DNA of 5,698 nucleotides, taken from an uncultured Collinsella sp. (GTDB taxonomy: Bacteria; Actinomycetota; Coriobacteriia; Coriobacteriales; Coriobacteriaceae). Under the pieces are notes generated by a model. That model made no database searches. It had not been told where the DNA came from and was given only the letters and a program-made list of their open reading frames with translations. Made by a program: the position numbers and the translations under genes. The stretch is from positions 1 to 5,698 of the forward strand of contig CABSZR010000102.1 of the NCBI GenBank assembly GCA_902482185.1. The letters run 5' to 3'. Shown here piece after piece: positions 1-5,206 of this stretch; the stretch's first letter is position 1, and each line of letters starts with the position of its first letter.

Positions 1-347
1 GCTACAACACCATGCTCTCGGGCAACGGTGCCCAACTTTCGCAGGGCCAGCGCCAGCTGATCTCTATCGCACGCGCCGCCGTCGCCGATCCGCCGGCGAT
101 GATCCTGGACGAGGCCACGTCGAGCATCGATACCCGCACCGAGGCCATCGTGCAAGCCGGCATGGATAAGCTCATGGAGGGCCGCACGACGTTTGTCATC
201 GCGCACCGCCTCTCCACCGTGCGCAACTCCGACGCGATTATCTGCCTGGACCACGGCCGCATCATCGAGCGCGGCAACCACGACGAGCTGATCGCCAAGC
301 GCGGGTATTACTACCAGCTCTATACCGGAGCGTTTGAGCTGGAGTAG
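1..347 (+). CDS. ABC exporter ATP-binding domain, C-terminal fragment (5' end outside window)
   Basis: This is the last part of an ATP-binding cassette protein, read from the codon at position 3; its start lies before the window. The visible 114 residues hold the signature loop LSQGQ (fragment residues 12-16), the Walker B strand MILDE (33-37) followed by the D-loop SSID, and the switch histidine in IAHRLST (H68). The Walker A motif and any membrane domain are upstream and unseen. This order and the tail sequence are typical of fused membrane-ATPase half-transporters of the multidrug/lipid exporter (MdlB/LmrA-like) type, in which ATP hydrolysis at the inner membrane face drives export. These proteins usually work as dimers, often with a second half-transporter encoded just upstream. 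All ATPase motifs in the fragment are intact and the gene ends normally at TAG 345-347. The exported substrate cannot be inferred. ATPase identity is near certain; the exporter class is likely. Confidence 0.93.
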   Translation, partial: YNTMLSGNGAQLSQGQRQLISIARAAVADPPAMILDEATSSIDTRTEAIVQAGMDKLMEGRTTFVIAHRLSTVRNSDAIICLDHGRIIERGNHDELIAKRGYYYQLYTGAFELE

Positions 348-378
348 CTCAAAACAGCCCCAACGCTCCCAACGGAGT

Positions 379-472
379 TCCCCGAGGGAGACGGGGTGTT
401 TACTCCGTGCTCAAACATTCTCGCTTCGCTGCGAAACTGCGCGCGGAGCAAACACCCCGTCTCCCTCGGGGA
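379..472. repeat. REP/REPIN-like long inverted repeat
   Basis: Two 29-base arms (379-407 and 444-472) are inverted copies with one mismatch (A402 against C449), separated by 36 bases. Weaker pairing extends outward, with 374-376 facing 475-477. Each arm is itself a small palindrome: CCCCG at 380-384 faces CGGGG at 392-396, and CCCCG at 455-459 faces CGGGG at 467-471. The linker also contains the mini-hairpin TTCGC-T-GCGAA. Two inverted palindromic units in about 94 bases is the architecture of REP doublets (REPINs), which are moved by RAYT transposases and sit between genes. It starts 31 bases after the ABC gene stop, so it could also act as a 3' mRNA-stabilising structure. No U-tract directly follows either arm, which argues against a simple terminator. 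Copy number in the genome is unknown. Confidence 0.75.
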
Positions 473-516
473 GGTCCTACGCACACAGTCTTTTCTCGCA
501 GCCTGAAAAGAAGTGG

Positions 517-550
517 TGAGGCCCTGGCCGTTTGGCCAGGGCCTCATTTT
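517..550. terminator. Strong terminator hairpin between convergent genes
   Basis: A perfect 13-bp stem (517-529 with 534-546) closes on a GTTT tetraloop and is followed on the plus strand by TTTT at 547-550. This is a canonical intrinsic terminator for the ABC transporter transcript. It lies between that gene and the convergent LysR gene. On the minus strand the stem is followed by a C/T-rich stretch containing CTTCTTTT, so it may serve the regulator transcript too, though less clearly. Confidence 0.88.
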
Positions 551-561
551 GTAAGGAGTCA

Positions 562-589
562 AAAAGCCCTATCCCAAATGAGCTACTTG
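562..589. repeat. Short dispersed repeat, copy 1 (half element)
   Basis: The segment AAAAGCCCTATCCCAAA (562-578) followed by TGAGCTACTTG (579-589) closely resembles 5163-5192 in the same orientation, with a few substitutions and small indels. The matching left arm that forms a hairpin at 5136-5149 is absent here. The last seven bases overlap the end of the LysR coding region, including its TAG stop read on the minus strand. See the second copy at 5136-5192. Confidence 0.5.
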
Positions 590-1461
590 AGAAGTTGGGC
601 CATGGCGTTGACGAATTTTTGGACTTGGAGGGTTGGCTCGAGCGGATAGTGCAAAAAGACCGGCACCTCGCGGCCGCACAGGAACGGTACGCCCACAAAG
701 GCCGGGTGCACCCCCGACCATGCGCCGCAGGTGAGCACCGCGTCACCCTTTTCCTCCGCCTCGTTAAAGAGCGCAAAGTCGAAGCTATCCACATCGATTA
801 CGTCCACGCCGCCGTCTGCCAAAAGATCGATACGCAGGCTGTCCATAGCGTCGTTGCCGTGGCGGAGCACGCGCAGACGCATACCCTCTAAGTCGGCAAC
901 TGTGATGCGCGTCTTGCGCGCCAGCGGGCTCGTGCGCGGCAGGTCGATATAAAACGGCACGTTAACGATGCGAAGCTTTTGGCAGGCGTCGCCCCAGCGT
1001 GGAGTAGAAAAACTCGACTGCACTACATCCACCTCGCGGCCCAAGCTGCGCATGACGGATTCGCGCTCGTCATAGAGGTCGCTTACCGGCACGATCTCAA
1101 ATCGCAGCGATGGTTCCAGATCGTGGATGTCCGTCCACATCGACAGCGTTTGGCGCCCCGGGCACATCATCGACACGCCCAGGCGCACGGCCCCGCCATC
1201 GCCTGCCGCGCGTCGGGCACGGCGCAGCGCGTCCTCGGACTGCCGCATGATCGAACGTGCATCGTCCACCAGCAGAGCACCTGCCGGCGTCACCTTAACA
1301 CCAGAATGCGAGCGCTCGAACAACGTGATGCCAAACTCGGCCTCGAAGCCCGACACCTGCTTGACGAGCGCCGGGGTCGACACGCGCAATTTTGCCGCCG
1401 CACGCGAGAAGCTTCCCAGCTCCGCGGCGGCCGATATGGCCTCGAGTCGTCGATCGTACAC
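583..1461 (-). CDS. LysR-type transcriptional regulator
   Basis: This is a DNA-binding regulator of about 292 residues, the usual size of the LysR family. The N-terminal winged helix-turn-helix is clear: ISAAAELGSFSRAAAKL (residues 9-25), then STPALVKQVSGFEAEFG (28-44), then LFERS and VTPAG (47-61). After a linker helix, residues from about 87 form the two-lobed effector-binding domain that normally senses a small metabolite. I chose the GTG at 1461 because GGGAG (1468-1472) sits six bases before it and the protein then opens with MYDRRLEAI, as the family usually does. The open frame continues to a TTG at 1491 that has no good ribosome binding site. The gene diverges from the SDR-transporter-dehydrogenase operon across 233 bases, the typical placement of a regulator controlling its neighbours. 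That target is inferred. The inducer is unknown, but it is likely a substrate or intermediate of the operon. The stop lies in a short repeat-like motif. Confidence 0.93.
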   Translation of the reverse strand: MYDRRLEAISAAAELGSFSRAAAKLRVSTPALVKQVSGFEAEFGITLFERSHSGVKVTPAGALLVDDARSIMRQSEDALRRARRAAGDGGAVRLGVSMMCPGRQTLSMWTDIHDLEPSLRFEIVPVSDLYDERESVMRSLGREVDVVQSSFSTPRWGDACQKLRIVNVPFYIDLPRTSPLARKTRITVADLEGMRLRVLRHGNDAMDSLRIDLLADGGVDVIDVDSFDFALFNEAEEKGDAVLTCGAWSGVHPAFVGVPFLCGREVPVFLHYPLEPTLQVQKFVNAMAQLLK

Positions 1462-1528
1462 GTCAATCTCCCGTTTCCAGACGCATGGCAATGAACTGCC
1501 GAAGGGGGTCGTTTTGGCAGGTCACGCG

Positions 1529-1538
1529 CTCAATTGAG
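1529..1538. promoter_or_regulatory. Perfect 10-bp palindrome overlapping a -35 element
   Basis: CTCAATTGAG is a perfect palindrome in the divergent gap and overlaps the candidate -35 hexamer TTGAGA at 1534-1539. A protein bound here could block or shift transcription. Palindromes of this length occur by chance, so the operator role is only a suggestion. Confidence 0.3.
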
Positions 1539-1563
1539 AAAAAACTGCATCGCACAGTATAAA
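1534..1563 (+). promoter_or_regulatory. Candidate sigma-70 promoter P1 for the SDR operon
   Basis: TTGAGA (1534-1539) and TATAAA (1558-1563) are separated by 18 bases in the AT-rich part of the divergent gap. A start near 1570 would give a leader of about 125 bases. On the opposite strand, TATACT (1556-1561) overlaps this -10 and could serve the LysR gene, although its -35 is weak. Overlapping divergent promoters would fit autoregulation by the LysR protein. Confidence 0.5.
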
Positions 1564-1569
1564 CCTACG

Positions 1570-1586
1570 GTTAACGCCATTCTAAC
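1570..1586. promoter_or_regulatory. Candidate LysR-box dyad (T-N11-A)
   Basis: GTTA (1570-1573) and TAAC (1583-1586) form an inverted repeat with a 9-base spacer, which gives T1572-N11-A1584, the core pattern bound by many LysR-type proteins. It lies between the divergent genes, just downstream of P1 and centred about 54 bases before the predicted start of P2. That position suits either repression of P1 or activation of P2. The pattern is short, so chance occurrence is possible. Confidence 0.45.
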
Positions 1587-1596
1587 AAATATGCAA

Positions 1597-1625
1597 TTCA
1601 CCTGCGCAAATGCAAAGCATACGAT
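1597..1625 (+). promoter_or_regulatory. Candidate weaker promoter P2 for the SDR operon
   Basis: TTCACC (1597-1602) and TACGAT (1620-1625) are spaced by 17 bases, each matching four of six consensus positions. A promoter this weak would be expected to need an activator, and the dyad at 1570-1586 lies just upstream. Direct repeats ATGCAA at 1591 and 1610, 19 bases apart, overlap it. Confidence 0.35.
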
Positions 1626-1641
1626 AACCAGCGAAAACCAC

Positions 1642-1668
1642 GTGGGTCGGTTAATGGGAGCGACCCAC
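1642..1668 (+). other. Leader stem-loop upstream of the SDR gene
   Basis: A perfect 8-bp stem (GTGGGTCG 1642-1649 with CGACCCAC 1661-1668) encloses an 11-base loop and ends 26 bases before the SDR start codon. No U-tract follows, so it is not an intrinsic terminator. It leaves the GAAGGGA ribosome binding site (1681-1687) free and may influence mRNA stability or translation. It does not resemble a riboswitch class I recognise. Confidence 0.5.
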
Positions 1669-1694
1669 CGGGAGGCACAAGAAGGGAAGTTCCT

Positions 1695-2576
1695 ATGAGC
1701 AATTGGCTTAAGCTCGAGGGCGATGTCTGCGCCGTGACTGGCGCGCTCGGCGGTATGGGCGTCGAGATTTGCCGCGAGTTCGCCCGCAACGGCGCCAACG
1801 TCGTCCTGCTCGATCTGGACGAGGAAAAGGTCAAGGCTGCAGCCGCCGACCTCGCCGCCGAGTTTGGCATCCACGCCGAGGGTTACAAGATGAACGCCAC
1901 CGACGAGGCCGAGGTTCAGGCCGCCGTCGACGCCACCATCGCCGACTTCGGTCGCGTCGACGTCCTCGTCAACACCGCCGGTATCCTGCGCTTCGCCGCC
2001 ATGGAGGACCTGCCGCTCTCCGACTGGAATGAGGTCATCAACGTCAACCTCACCGGCTACTTCATCACCTCGCAGCGCTTTGGTCGCGAGATGATCAAGG
2101 CCGGCCAGGGCCGCCTGGTGCACATCTCGACCGTCGCCAGCCACTCCCCCGAGACGTTCTCGGGCGTGTACAGCTCCACCAAGGCGGGCGTCAACATGAT
2201 GTCCAAGATGCTGGCTGCCGAGTGGGGCCCCTACGGCGTGCGCTCCAACTGCGTCGAGCCTTGCTTCGTTAAGACCCCGATGTCGGCCAACTTCTACGCC
2301 GACCCCGAGGTCGAAAAGAGCCGCAGCCGTCTGATCGCCACGCGCCGCATCGGCGAGGTCAGCGATATCGCCAACGCCGTCATGTTCCTGGCGTCCAAGC
2401 GCTCGGACTTTACCACCGGCGACGCCATCAAGGTCGATGGCGGCTTCTCCAATATGATGGGCGACCTCACCGCCAAGCCCGGCGGCCGTCGCGCCTATGC
2501 CGACAACTACCTTAAGAACAAGGGTGTCGAGCTCTGGTCCGATGAGTCCGGCGTCGCCAAGCCGACTGACCAGTAA
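1695..2576 (+). CDS. SDR-family NAD-dependent oxidoreductase
   Basis: This is a cytosolic classical short-chain dehydrogenase/reductase of 293 residues, similar in style to gluconate 5-dehydrogenase and 3-oxoacyl-ACP reductase proteins. The cofactor loop is TGALGGMG (15-22), D40 at the end of the second strand favours NAD(H), NTAG is at 93-96, and N118, Y159 and K163 fill catalytic positions. The serine of the usual tetrad, 13 residues before the tyrosine, is Thr146 (HISTV, with Ser145 beside it). The usual Pro-Gly after strand six is Pro189-Cys190. A classical SDR would end near VDGG (247-250); about 43 extra residues follow and may cover the active site or an interface. The ATG follows GAAGGGA (1681-1687). 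The first gene of the operon, it probably oxidises or reduces a secondary alcohol on whatever the adjacent transporter carries. A hydroxysteroid or fatty-acid role is possible but has no contextual support. Confidence 0.93.
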   Translation: MSNWLKLEGDVCAVTGALGGMGVEICREFARNGANVVLLDLDEEKVKAAAADLAAEFGIHAEGYKMNATDEAEVQAAVDATIADFGRVDVLVNTAGILRFAAMEDLPLSDWNEVINVNLTGYFITSQRFGREMIKAGQGRLVHISTVASHSPETFSGVYSSTKAGVNMMSKMLAAEWGPYGVRSNCVEPCFVKTPMSANFYADPEVEKSRSRLIATRRIGEVSDIANAVMFLASKRSDFTTGDAIKVDGGFSNMMGDLTAKPGGRRAYADNYLKNKGVELWSDESGVAKPTDQ

Positions 2577-2588
2577 ACCAACCTGACA

Positions 2589-2619
2589 GGGAGGCCCCGC
2601 GGACACGCCCGCTCCTCCC
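2589..2619 (+). other. Intercistronic stem-loop between SDR and transporter genes
   Basis: GGGAGG (2589-2594) can pair with CCTCCC (2614-2619), and inside it GCGG (2599-2602) with CCGC (2609-2612), separated by an asymmetric internal loop. No U-tract follows. It more likely affects mRNA processing or relative expression than ends the transcript. Confidence 0.4.
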
Positions 2620-2642
2620 CCGTATCGATTAGAAAGAGTCCA

Positions 2643-3899
2643 ATGGCTTCCACCAACTCCAACAAGGGTCGCGCCGTCGTGCTTTCCGCCGCGTGCGTCA
2701 CCATGTTCTTCATCAGCTCCATCGCGCTGTATTCCGTCGTGAGCAAGAACCTGCTCGCCGTCTACCCCGAGTGGTCGAGCGCCCTTACCTGGGCTTTCCC
2801 CGTCTTCCAGACCATCATGGCCGTGACGGGCATCTTCGCCGGCCGCATCTCCGATAAGATCGGCCCGCGCAACGTCGTGATCGCTGCCGCCGTGTGCTAC
2901 GGCCTGGGCTGGTTCATGTCCGGCACCGTCACCGAGCCGTGGCAGTTCTACCTGTGGTTCTCGCTCGTCGCCGCCATCGGCAACGGCCTGGGCTACAACC
3001 CGGCGCTCACCACCGGACAAAAGTGGTTCATCGACAAGAAGGGTCTCGCCTCCGGCATCACCCTGGCCGCTTCGACCGCCGGTCCCGCCGTGCTGTCCCC
3101 GGTGCTCGCCTCGCTGCTCATCCCGAGCCTGGGCATCTTTGGCGCCCTCAAGGCGCTCGGCGTCATCTTCTTTGTGACGATCGCCGCCTCCGCCCTGTTC
3201 CTGAAGGCCCCCGAGGCCGGTTGGCTGCCCGAGGGCTTCGAGGCCCCCAAGGGCGGCGCGCATGCCGGCACCTTCGGTGACCTCACCCCGGGCGAGATGG
3301 TCAAGACCCCGCGCTTCTGGGTCCTCATCGTCACCTTCGCCTTTGCCGCCACCGCGGGCACCCTGCTCGTGGGCAAGGTTGCCTCCATCGCCGCCGTCCA
3401 GCTCTTCGCCGACCCCACGAGCGCCGCGGCCGTCGCCCTCGGCGGTGTGGTCGTCTCCGTCAACACCTGCGCCAACCTGGTCGGTCGTCTGTCCTTTGGC
3501 CAGATCATCGACAAGCTCGGCGCCTATAAGTCGCTGCTCATCAGCCTTGTCGTCACCATCGTCGCGCTCGTCATCATGTCGATGAGCTTTACGCAGAGCA
3601 TGTTCTTTGTGGCGCTCGCCCTGCTCGGCTTTAGCTTTGGCGCCCTGCTCGTCATCTACCCGCCGCTCACCGGTGGCGCCTTCGGCACCAGCAACATCGG
3701 CGTCAACTACGGCATCATGTTTTTGGGCTACGCCGCTTCCACCTGGATCAGCCAGCCCATCACCGCCGTGCTGTATCACGCCGAGGCCGGCAGCGCCGCC
3801 TATCAGCAGTCCTTCTACGGCGCCATTGTGATCGCCGCCATCGCCGTCGTGCTCACCGTCTACATGATGGTCTCCGACAGCAAGAAGAAGTCCGCTTAG
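2643..3899 (+). CDS. Major facilitator transporter, OFA (oxalate/formate antiporter-like) family
   Basis: This is an inner-membrane secondary transporter of 418 residues, the usual length for a 12-helix MFS protein. Hydrophobic segments run from about residue 12 to 410, with a central hydrophilic loop near 188-223. Motif A appears as GRISDKIGPR (67-76) and its second-half equivalent as GRLSFGQIIDKLG (281-293). GQKWFIDKKGLASGI (125-139) is characteristic of the OFA subfamily, which exchanges or imports small organic anions. R282 sits where OxlT has its substrate-binding arginine. The lysine that OxlT uses in helix 11 seems absent: the local sequence is NYGIMFLGYAAS (355-366). Oxalate is therefore not the expected substrate, though this alignment is by eye. 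The ribosome binding site is weak (AGAAAGAG before CCAATG), and the gene starts 66 bases after the SDR stop. It probably supplies the substrate of the two flanking dehydrogenases. Export is also possible. Confidence 0.93.
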   Translation: MASTNSNKGRAVVLSAACVTMFFISSIALYSVVSKNLLAVYPEWSSALTWAFPVFQTIMAVTGIFAGRISDKIGPRNVVIAAAVCYGLGWFMSGTVTEPWQFYLWFSLVAAIGNGLGYNPALTTGQKWFIDKKGLASGITLAASTAGPAVLSPVLASLLIPSLGIFGALKALGVIFFVTIAASALFLKAPEAGWLPEGFEAPKGGAHAGTFGDLTPGEMVKTPRFWVLIVTFAFAATAGTLLVGKVASIAAVQLFADPTSAAAVALGGVVVSVNTCANLVGRLSFGQIIDKLGAYKSLLISLVVTIVALVIMSMSFTQSMFFVALALLGFSFGALLVIYPPLTGGAFGTSNIGVNYGIMFLGYAASTWISQPITAVLYHAEAGSAAYQQSFYGAIVIAAIAVVLTVYMMVSDSKKKSA

Positions 3900-3910
3900 T
3901 TTTGCTTGAC

Positions 3911-3935
3911 GCGGCAAGGGCCGCCCCCTTGCCGC
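3911..3935 (+). other. Intercistronic stem-loop between transporter and Gfo/Idh genes
   Basis: A perfect 10-bp GC-rich stem (3911-3920 with 3926-3935) closes on a 5-base loop, 11 bases after the transporter stop. ATTCC rather than a U-tract follows, so read-through is expected. It may protect the upstream mRNA from 3' exonucleases or partly reduce downstream transcription. The next gene has its own strong AAGGAG at 3956-3961. Confidence 0.6.
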
Positions 3936-3966
3936 ATTCCATCGCCACCAGAATTAAGGAGTCGAA

Positions 3967-5007
3967 ATGTCTGAGCTCAACCCCGTCCGCATAGCCGTTA
4001 TCGGCGCCGGCGCCATGGGCCGCAACCACATCCGCTTTGTCACCGAGGAGCCCGAGGCCGAGCTCGTCGCCATCGCCGACGCCTTTGAGGGCGCCCGCGC
4101 CACGGCCGAGGCCGCCGGCGTGCCGTTCTTCACCGATCCCGCCCAGATGATGGACGAGGTCAAGCCCGAGGCCGTCATTATCGCCACCCCCAACGACCTG
4201 CACCTGGGCGTTGCCCGCGAGGCCATCAAGCGCAACATCGTGCCGTTGGTCGAAAAGCCGATCTCCAACGACCTCGAGGATGCCCAGGCCTTCGCCGCCG
4301 AGGCCGAGACCGCCGGCGTGCCCGTGCTCGTGGGTCAGCACCGTCGCCACAACCCCTTCGTCAACAAGGCCAAGGAGATCATCGAGTCCGGCGAGCTGGG
4401 CAAGCTCACCGTGTCGAGCTTCCACTACATGATCTATAAGAATGACGAGTACTTCGATGTCGAGTGGCGCCGTAAGAAGGGTGCCGGCCCGATCCTGGTC
4501 AACCTGGTTCACGACGTCGACCTGCTCCGCTACCTGCTGGGCGAGCCCGTTGCCGTCCAGGGTATGCAGTCCAGCGCCGCCCGCGGTTTTGAGACCGAGG
4601 ACTCCGCCGTGGTCAACGTCCGTTTTGCCGATGGCGCGCTCGCAAGCATGACCATCTCCGACGCCACCGCCAGCCCCTGGAACTGGGAGGCAACCGCTCG
4701 CGAGGATCCGCAGTACCGCCCCTTCGACGCCGACGCCTACTTTATCGGCGGCACTAAGGGCGCCCTGTCGCTGCCCCACCTGCACCAGTTCTCCTACGAC
4801 GGTGCCTCCAACTGGCACAAGCCGCTGCAGATGGAGATCCCGGCCGTGGACCCGGCGCTGCCGCACAAGATGCAGCTCAAGCACTTTGTGAAGGTCGTCC
4901 GCCGCGAGGTCGAGCCCGTCGTGACCCCCGCCGATAACGTCAAGACGCTCACGCTGCTTAACGCTATCAAGGAGGCCGCCGAGACCGGCCAGCTCGTCGA
5001 GCTGTAA
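3967..5007 (+). CDS. Gfo/Idh/MocA-family NAD(P)-dependent oxidoreductase
   Basis: This is a cytosolic dehydrogenase of 346 residues, the typical family length, acting on sugars, inositols or related cyclic polyols. The N-terminal Rossmann fold shows GAGAMG (13-18), D38 after strand two (favours NAD), TPNDLH (74-79) and the EKP motif with the conserved lysine K97. The C-terminal alpha/beta domain contains GAGPILVNLVHDVDLL (172-187) with the catalytic-type histidine H182. The aspartate four residues before that histidine in inositol dehydrogenase is Val178 here, as in a sub-group with an INLVHDxD pattern. SDATASPWNWE (231-241) and GGTKGALSLP (261-270) are further family blocks; from memory the first resembles proteins linked by name to quinate use, which I cannot verify. 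The ATG follows AAGGAG (3956-3961) at ideal spacing. Last gene of the operon, it likely acts on the same substrate or product as the SDR. Confidence 0.94.
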   Translation: MSELNPVRIAVIGAGAMGRNHIRFVTEEPEAELVAIADAFEGARATAEAAGVPFFTDPAQMMDEVKPEAVIIATPNDLHLGVAREAIKRNIVPLVEKPISNDLEDAQAFAAEAETAGVPVLVGQHRRHNPFVNKAKEIIESGELGKLTVSSFHYMIYKNDEYFDVEWRRKKGAGPILVNLVHDVDLLRYLLGEPVAVQGMQSSAARGFETEDSAVVNVRFADGALASMTISDATASPWNWEATAREDPQYRPFDADAYFIGGTKGALSLPHLHQFSYDGASNWHKPLQMEIPAVDPALPHKMQLKHFVKVVRREVEPVVTPADNVKTLTLLNAIKEAAETGQLVEL

Positions 5008-5081
5008 TGCCTTAAGAGCGACCGCGGCAGAAACCCCCATGCCGAACCCTTCGGTCCGCCACCAACAAGCCCCTCTTCTTT

Positions 5082-5116
5082 GCCCCGCGAGCAGCCTCCT
5101 GCCCGCGGGGCTTTTT
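5082..5116 (+). terminator. Intrinsic terminator of the SDR-transporter-dehydrogenase operon
   Basis: GCCCCGCG (5082-5089) pairs with CGCGGGGC (5104-5111), and after one mismatch GCAG (5091-5094) pairs with CTGC (5099-5102) around a CCTC loop. TTTTT follows at 5112-5116. Placed 74 bases after the Gfo/Idh stop, this is a textbook rho-independent terminator for the operon. Confidence 0.92.
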
Positions 5117-5135
5117 GGTACCTTGCCGGCGATTT

Positions 5136-5192
5136 TTCTGGGACGGGGCGGCAAAAGTGGCTAAAAGAGCCCCGTCCCAAAATGACTACTTG
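5136..5192. repeat. Short dispersed hairpin repeat, copy 2
   Basis: An 11-bp perfect stem (TGGGACGGGGC 5139-5149 with GCCCCGTCCCA 5169-5179) extends across one mismatch to TT/AA (5136-5137 with 5181-5182), around a 19-base loop. Its right arm plus the following TGACTACTTG matches 562-589, where only the right half is present. It lies downstream of the operon terminator and upstream of the tex promoter. No U-tract follows on either strand, so it does not look like a second terminator. A non-autonomous repeat family is the favoured reading. Confidence 0.5.
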
Positions 5193-5206
5193 GGTGGAGT
5201 GGCGGG

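Noticed and set aside
379..472. The long inverted repeat read as an insertion sequence or CRISPR unit
   Set aside because: There is no transposase gene, no visible target duplication and no series of regularly spaced repeats; only one pair of arms is present.
334..891. Small open frames on both strands across the gap 348-582 and the LysR 3' end
   Set aside because: They run through the inverted repeat and the terminator hairpin, and their sequences simply reflect those repeats. No coding signal is seen in the gap.
979..1537. Plus-strand open frames (979-1494 and 1127-1537) opposite the LysR gene
   Set aside because: They are shadows of the regulator: rich in Arg, His and Ala, without domains, and without convincing ribosome binding sites.
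1642..1668. The leader hairpin as a riboswitch
   Set aside because: It is a single 8-bp stem with no conserved aptamer core and no competing terminator, so there is no basis for a riboswitch call.
1530..3917. A 795-codon open frame on the minus strand, antisense to the SDR and transporter genes
   Set aside because: Its translation is low-complexity and rich in Gly, Asp, Ala, His and Val, as expected from the complement of C-ending codons in a GC-rich gene. It spans two well-supported genes and their gap and has no recognisable domain.
5020..5056. Possible folded RNA after the Gfo/Idh stop (GACCG/CGGTC outside CGGCA/TGCCG, alternative CCGAA-CCC-TTCGG)
   Set aside because: The helices are short and mutually exclusive in part, no U-tract follows, and the clear terminator lies just downstream, so a function is not supported.
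3853..5154. A 433-codon minus-strand frame antisense to the Gfo/Idh gene
   Set aside because: It has the same composition artefact, runs through the operon terminator and matches no family, while the plus-strand gene has complete domain motifs.
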